64,000 nt of DNA from DAIODI01 sp046349255 (GTDB lineage Bacteria; Pseudomonadota; Alphaproteobacteria; Rhizobiales; Aestuariivirgaceae). Shown here one piece after another: positions 59,775 to 64,000 of this stretch. Position numbers and translations under genes: made by a program. The stretch is from positions 938,743-1,002,742 of the forward strand of contig JAXMCR010000003.1 of NCBI GenBank assembly GCA_046349255.1. Reading direction: 5' to 3'. A model generated the notes under the pieces. It saw nothing but the letters and a program-made list of their open reading frames with translations. It was not told the origin of the DNA and did no database searches. The first letter of the stretch is position 1. Every line of letters begins with the position of its first letter.

Positions 59775-60212
59775 ATGCGTATCGTAATGGGGCTGGCCTT
59801 GCTGGCCGCACTGACCACGTCGACGACGGCCAAGGCCGATCCCTGCAAGGCCATTCCCGACCACGGCCCAATGCCGTCCTATCTCCATCGCGGCGCGCAC
59901 TTCTCCGGTCCCGTGGTCTATGTCGGTGACGGCGACTCGTTGTGCGTGGCCGTCGGCCAAGGGCCGGCCAACTGGGTGGAGATCCGGCTGGAGGATTTCT
60001 ACGCGCCCGAACTCCACTCCCCCACCGGCCCCGCCGCCAAGGCCGCGCTGGAAAAGGTCGCCATGGGTCGGAATGCGGAGTGCGTCGCCAACCGCCAGTC
60101 CTACGACCGCGTGGTGGCCACCTGCCGGATCGGCGGGCGCTCCATCGGGGACTTGCTGAAGGCCGCCGGGAGCATCGAGGGCGGCAATGGATACGGCCAG
60201 GCCAAGCAATAG
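59775..60212 (+). CDS. Secreted thermonuclease-like protein (SNase family)
   Basis: The 145-residue protein has a signal peptide (RIVMGLALLAALTTSTTAKA, cleaved near residue 21) and the short SNase fold. VVYVGDGDSLCV carries the Asp pair, IRLEDFYAPEL supplies Arg and Glu as in the nuclease active site, and YDRVVATC holds the second Arg. It may cut nucleic acids outside the cell or in the periplasm. Two Cys could form a disulfide. It converges with the exonuclease gene, 18 bases apart. Confidence 0.82.
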   Translation: MRIVMGLALLAALTTSTTAKADPCKAIPDHGPMPSYLHRGAHFSGPVVYVGDGDSLCVAVGQGPANWVEIRLEDFYAPELHSPTGPAAKAALEKVAMGRNAECVANRQSYDRVVATCRIGGRSIGDLLKAAGSIEGGNGYGQAKQ

Positions 60213-60230
60213 CCCGGCCTTCGACGGCGT

Positions 60231-61124
60231 TCAGACCCGGTCTGAAAACCGATCATACGCATCGATCCGCCGAACCGGGGGATCGACCTCATACCGATAG
60301 ATTTCCGTTCTCAAGAACCGCAGCTCGGCCTCGCGCTGAGCCTCGGGAACGTCAATATACCATGCGCGCGGCTGTGGGCCGGGATCGCCGTTCCAACGGT
60401 ATCCCCGCGCTTTGAGGAGATCCTTGAGATCGAAGGGCGAGTTCTCCGCCCAGATGCGCCAAGAAACGGCACGAGCGCCGTCCAGGAGGCGGCTGAGACC
60501 CGTAACGCCAGATCGGGGCAGCCGCATTGCCAGCAACTCGACGGTAGCAAGACAGTCGTGCACCGCGCGGTGACGGTCGTAGAAGAAGCCCGCGGCCTGA
60601 GCGAGATAGGCGAGTTTCGTGCCCTCGAACCCCTCCGCTGCCCAATCGATCTGGCTGAGCGAACAAGCCCACGGCTTCGTCGAGAACACGTCGCTGAAGC
60701 GTTCAAGGAAGCGGCGGTCGAATGCCGCGTTGTGCGCGATGACGAGTGAAGCCGGCGCCGCGAATGTGGCTACCGCGGCGGGATCGATGATCTGACCGGC
60801 CAACATCTCATTCGTAATGCCCGTGATCGCGGTGATTTCCGGGGGGATAGGCTCGCTCGGCTGACGCAACCCTTGGAAGCTGTCGCCCACGCTGAAAACG
60901 GTGCCATCCAGCCCGTAGTTGAATGGCGTCATAGCGAGTTCGACGATCTCATCGCGCTGAGGGTCGAGCCCCGTCGTCTCCACATCGACCACCAGGCCAA
61001 GGCGCAGCGGCGTGCCGGGAGGCGGAATGGTGCGAGGGCGCGGCTTGAGACGCCGGATGACCCGGTAATCCCCCGTGGCTTCCAGCGTCTGCGCCAGGGT
61101 CTCCAGATGGTCAGAAGATGTCAT
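60231..61124 (-). CDS. DEDDh 3'-5' exonuclease, third gene of the SIR2-HerA operon
   Basis: The 297-residue protein has a DnaQ-like exonuclease domain (residues 40-205): motif I VVDVETTG (Asp47, Glu49), EITAITGITNEM, motif II AHNAAFDRRF (Asp136), and motif III HRAVHDCLAT (His185, Asp190). All four acidic residues and the His are present, so it should be active. The C-terminal part has SPFDLKDLLKARGYRW...AWY, a short motif like DUF5710-type nucleic-acid-binding modules. The ATG at 61124 overlaps the herA stop by 14 bases, which shows translational coupling. In this family the natural substrate could be DNA or RNA ends. Confidence 0.88.
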   Translation of the reverse strand: MTSSDHLETLAQTLEATGDYRVIRRLKPRPRTIPPPGTPLRLGLVVDVETTGLDPQRDEIVELAMTPFNYGLDGTVFSVGDSFQGLRQPSEPIPPEITAITGITNEMLAGQIIDPAAVATFAAPASLVIAHNAAFDRRFLERFSDVFSTKPWACSLSQIDWAAEGFEGTKLAYLAQAAGFFYDRHRAVHDCLATVELLAMRLPRSGVTGLSRLLDGARAVSWRIWAENSPFDLKDLLKARGYRWNGDPGPQPRAWYIDVPEAQREAELRFLRTEIYRYEVDPPVRRIDAYDRFSDRV

Positions 61125-63153
61125 CGCCCGGCGCTTCGTTTGCCGCCATTGGGTCTCCTCCAACCGCCGCAGCAGCGGCGTCAGCCGGACGGAGCGCGAG
61201 GCGAATGTCAGCGGCTCGACCTTCTTCGTGGAACCACAGATCGACGACGGCGGTATCGTCGCTCCGTGGCCGCGGGGATGCCTCCCTGACCTTGAACGTC
61301 GTCGGCAGGTTGACCGACGTTCCAAACACCAGCGCGTGCTGCCGCGGCAAAGACGGCAACCGCTTCAGGACCGATTCCGAAATGAACGGCGTCATCTGGC
61401 GAATCTGGGAGAGATCGTCGGGATTCTGGATGCGGTGAACCAGGAAGTTGGAGCACTGGCTGAGGACTGTCTTGGACAGCTCGCTCGGGCGCTGAGACGC
61501 CAGAAGCACGAACATGCCGTATTTGCGTCCTTCCTTGGCGATGCGCTCGAATATCTTGGTCGCGTCCACTGCATAGCGGGATGGCGTCGCCGAGATATAG
61601 CGGTGCGCTTCTTCCAGCAGAAGGTGGATCGGAAAGCGATTGCGCGGATCGGCGCGCCGGAGAAGGCGAAACAGCATCCGCGCGATCACTGCGCTGACCA
61701 GTTCGACCACCTCGTCCTCGACGTCATTCATGTCGATGATGATGATCTGATTGGCCTTGGTGTGGCCGGCTCCCTTGCCGGTCAGGCCGACCAGCCGAGT
61801 GAGAAACTCCAGTTCTCCATTGTCGGCGGCCGCACCGACCGCCTCATGCCGGAGGAATTCATACTCAGGGCGATCTTCCAGCGCCTGGAAGCGCGTCACC
61901 ATCTGGGAGCAGTAGTCGCGGATTTGCCGATTACCGTGCGCCTCCGCATACAGGATGGCGAGGTCTATTGCATCGCCGAGTGCCGCAAAGTCGAATGGCA
62001 GGTTTTGATAAGCTGGAAGCTTCAAATCCTCCAACTCGAAGCCGTTCGGGCCAACCAGATAAGCATCCAGACCCGCAGGGTTGGCCATTTGGCCAAAGTT
62101 GATCGCAATAAATGGCCGGATTTTTGCCGCGTTGATCTCGTTCGTGCTGAAGCGCTGGAGGATGCCAATGATCCGATCATGCTTGGACGGGCTCGACGAG
62201 TCGTCGCGCATGATCTGGGTGATGCACTTGGCGAGGATGTGATTGCGGACGCTGTTGAGTTCTGCGGCCCCCGCATTTGAGAACAAGGTCGAGAGCCCGA
62301 GCGCCATGCGCAGGATGGGCACCTGGGTGCGCTCGCTGGCTTGCAGCAACAGCTCCCATTCCGCCAGTTCCAGAAACCAGTGCGGCAAGCGGAAGCCCGC
62401 TGCCGTACCGTCGAGGACGACACGCTCGACTCCGATCGCTCCCTCCTTCGCGGAAGCGTTCAGAGCGGCGTGATACTCGCCGTTGACGTCGAAGACGATG
62501 AAGGTCGCGCCGCGGGCGTGATGCTCCTTCGGCTTGCTGAAAAGGGACTGCAAGACCGAGGCGACCGTGCATGACTTGCCGCTGCCGGTGTTACCCAGGA
62601 CGGCGACATGACCGCCGAAGAACTCGTTCAGCCGGACCTTGATGTCGTAGTTCTCGAACACCACCGACTTGCCGATGGGCAGAACCCGATAGCGCGTGGC
62701 CCCTTCGGGCTCGCAGGCGCCGCCATCCGGGCCGACCGACGGCTCGACGGCCGCCTCGGTCTCGAAGATGCGATCGAGTTCGCCGTCCAGCGCATAGAGT
62801 GCGTCCGCATACAGAGACGGGAAGACGGACACACCGAAACGGAACGCGCCGCCACGCATCGGCAACATGCCGACGGGCACCACGTCCAGATATTTCGAGG
62901 AGCCGGCCCGGTCGAAATCGCCCCGCTCGGAAGGCGTGCTCGCGTCGCGCTCACGCAGGCCGACAACCTCGACCACGACATATTCCGACTGCGATGGAAT
63001 CATCAGGAATGATCCCAGCCGCGCCACATAATGCACGTCGTCGAAGCCGACGACCGTGAAGTTGTCGGTGCCGACGTGCATCTCGACGACAAAGCGGTCG
63101 GCCGCGACCGAGACCACCTTGCCGATCGCCCGCTTGCGATCGTCGTGGCTCAT
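61111..63153 (-). CDS. HerA-type ATPase of a SIR2-HerA system
   Basis: The 680-residue protein has an N-terminal HAS-barrel-like part (KVVSVAADRFVVEMHVGTDNFTVVG), then a FtsK/HerA ATPase core: Walker A GNTGSGKS (187-194), VFDVNGEY, Walker B LLLEEAH (511-517) and ASQRPSELSKTVLSQCSNFLVHRI with sensor and Arg-finger positions. HerA forms hexamers that translocate DNA or stimulate a partner nuclease. In SIR2-HerA defence systems it assembles with the SIR2 protein. Its ATG at 63153 overlaps the SIR2 stop as ATGA, and its end overlaps the exonuclease start. Confidence 0.92.
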   Translation of the reverse strand: MSHDDRKRAIGKVVSVAADRFVVEMHVGTDNFTVVGFDDVHYVARLGSFLMIPSQSEYVVVEVVGLRERDASTPSERGDFDRAGSSKYLDVVPVGMLPMRGGAFRFGVSVFPSLYADALYALDGELDRIFETEAAVEPSVGPDGGACEPEGATRYRVLPIGKSVVFENYDIKVRLNEFFGGHVAVLGNTGSGKSCTVASVLQSLFSKPKEHHARGATFIVFDVNGEYHAALNASAKEGAIGVERVVLDGTAAGFRLPHWFLELAEWELLLQASERTQVPILRMALGLSTLFSNAGAAELNSVRNHILAKCITQIMRDDSSSPSKHDRIIGILQRFSTNEINAAKIRPFIAINFGQMANPAGLDAYLVGPNGFELEDLKLPAYQNLPFDFAALGDAIDLAILYAEAHGNRQIRDYCSQMVTRFQALEDRPEYEFLRHEAVGAAADNGELEFLTRLVGLTGKGAGHTKANQIIIIDMNDVEDEVVELVSAVIARMLFRLLRRADPRNRFPIHLLLEEAHRYISATPSRYAVDATKIFERIAKEGRKYGMFVLLASQRPSELSKTVLSQCSNFLVHRIQNPDDLSQIRQMTPFISESVLKRLPSLPRQHALVFGTSVNLPTTFKVREASPRPRSDDTAVVDLWFHEEGRAADIRLALRPADAAAAAVGGDPMAANEAPGDDIF

Positions 63154-64000
63154 GCCTCGCCATCCTTTGTCTCGTCGTCCCTTTTCGGCGCCAGCTCCGA
63201 CAACACCTTGCGGACGGCGTCGTCTATCCTGTCGCTGGGACGCTGCGGCATGAAATGCTCGACGATCATGTCGAAGTAGTGCGCCCTCGTCCCCTCGGCA
63301 GGACCATTGCCTCCAATGATCCAAATGCGCGGATCGCGCAGCGCCCGCAGCTTGGCGATCTCGCCGTCCGTATCCGGCGCCGCGAAGATCACCAGACGGA
63401 ACGTCGGGATCGTCAGCGCCTGGTAGATGATGTTGTTCAGGTGCTCGTCGCCGAAGGCGTAGCCGGCCGTGATGAGAACGCTCTGCTCGCGCACGATCCG
63501 GGACTGAAATTCCCGGAACAGGTCCGCATAGGGCGAGCCGAGCGAAGAGTTCTGCTTCGCCGGCGTCGGATAGATCAGCATCTGGTTCGTGGATTCCGGC
63601 GGCCAAACCTCCTTGATCGGGAACAGGCCATGATCGTCCTCGGTCCAAGTGACCGAACCATGCAATTTGCAGAGATAGACGAAGGCGTCGACGGCGGTCC
63701 ACTTGCGGCTGGCAACGTCGAGCTGCTCGGCCAGAGCATAGCGGAAGATCGCCGGGTTGAAGCGACGTTCCACCACGCCGGAAAAGCCATTGGCATAGGG
63801 AATGCCCAGGCGATCCATCGCCAATTCGCTGAAATGATCGTAGTTGGTCGTGAACACCCACGGCCGGGGCAAGGACCGATCTCGCAGGACCAGCTTCTTG
63901 TAGAACCGCTCGTAGAGGTCGCGCACGGTGGTGTCGCCCTCCGTGGCGAAGGCCCCTTGGGTGACACGGGTCCATAGGAAGTCCTGGACCTTCTTGATGA
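63150..64000 (-). CDS. SIR2-like domain protein, 5' part outside the window
   Basis: About 283 residues are visible; the frame stays open to the window end, so the N-terminus with the first NAD-binding loop is cut off. The visible part has WVFTTNYDHFSELA (the TTNYD motif), LCKLHGSVTW with the His expected to act in NAD hydrolysis, and LITAGYAFGDEHLNNIIYQAL, the GYxFxDxHxN motif. Such SIR2 proteins deplete NAD+ upon phage infection. A GTG at 63926 is a possible internal start but coding homology continues upstream. It is the first gene seen of the SIR2-HerA-exonuclease operon. Confidence 0.88.
   Translation of the reverse strand, partial: IKKVQDFLWTRVTQGAFATEGDTTVRDLYERFYKKLVLRDRSLPRPWVFTTNYDHFSELAMDRLGIPYANGFSGVVERRFNPAIFRYALAEQLDVASRKWTAVDAFVYLCKLHGSVTWTEDDHGLFPIKEVWPPESTNQMLIYPTPAKQNSSLGSPYADLFREFQSRIVREQSVLITAGYAFGDEHLNNIIYQALTIPTFRLVIFAAPDTDGEIAKLRALRDPRIWIIGGNGPAEGTRAHYFDMIVEHFMPQRPSDRIDDAVRKVLSELAPKRDDETKDGEA

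Larger units (their letters stand above)
58283..64000. mobile_element. Genomic island integrated in radC, left part
   Basis: From the break in radC the content changes to recombinase, nuclease and defence-type genes that are unrelated to the housekeeping neighbours. The tyrosine recombinase at 58494 reads away from the boundary, as is common next to an att site. The left attachment core probably lies in the HNHP codons around 58283-58300. The right end with the rest of radC is outside the window, so the size of the island and its exact core repeat cannot be given. Confidence 0.7.

Noticed and set aside
60231..60245. TCAGACC-C-GGTCTGA palindrome at the end of the exonuclease gene as a terminator
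   Set aside because: A one-base loop cannot form a hairpin, and it overlaps coding sequence.
61111..63153. HerA as part of a NurA-HerA DNA repair pair
   Set aside because: No NurA-like nuclease is next to it; the partner genes are SIR2 and a DEDDh exonuclease.

Overview
The window is a GC-rich chromosomal segment of an alphaproteobacterium, probably in the order Hyphomicrobiales (Rhizobiales). The evidence is gene content (DUF2336, DUF3126, BTLCP-type transglutaminase-like, two-domain PilZ and PAS_5-type proteins, a Flp pilin, thrS-yidD-NifU-folE-hisI order) and many short palindromic repeats of the kind common in these genomes. No rRNA is present, and the species cannot be named from sequence alone.

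Region 1 (1-14870) is a cobalamin cluster. It starts with the last codons of cobO, continues through a repeat-rich spacer with a small GIY-YIG nuclease gene and a probable cobalamin riboswitch, and then runs cbiX, cobH, cobL, cobI, a cbiG-cobJ fusion and cobM as a tightly overlapping operon. cbiD-cobK run the other way, cobA-cobB-cobQ-cobD follow, and DUF1636-cobU close it. CbiX, CbiD and CbiG are present and no cobG, cobF or cobN is seen, so the set is that of the early-cobalt-insertion (anaerobic-type) route.

Region 2 (14979-26868) holds housekeeping and accessory metabolism: NAD kinase, a DUF2336 protein, an MFS transporter, a single-domain response regulator, a MaoC/CitE-like pair, a flavin reductase-HAD-nitroreductase operon, pirin and a Kef-type antiporter. 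Region 3 (26876-31095) has TadE/TadG-like envelope proteins, including two tandem von Willebrand A paralogues. A Flp pilin sits apart at 55001.

Region 4 (31204-57714) is mostly core genes: thrS, yidD, choline sulfatase, NifU-like scaffold, folE, hisI, CBS, PAS and PilZ regulators, a Rieske oxygenase, cysE, a crotonase lacking the hydratase glutamates, a GNAT-YcaQ pair, tRNA-Leu, gpt, a PAS-receiver protein, MscS, CinA-like, sfsA and map. A likely small RNA with its own promoter and terminator lies at about 39916-40045.

Region 5 (57740-64000) is a genomic island whose left edge interrupts radC. It carries a tyrosine recombinase, a secreted nuclease-like protein and, on the minus strand, an overlapping three-gene operon: a SIR2-domain protein (cut by the window end), a HerA-type ATPase and a DEDDh 3'-5' exonuclease. 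SIR2-HerA is a known anti-phage module. The exonuclease translationally coupled to it is the most interesting feature here and may make this a three-component variant.
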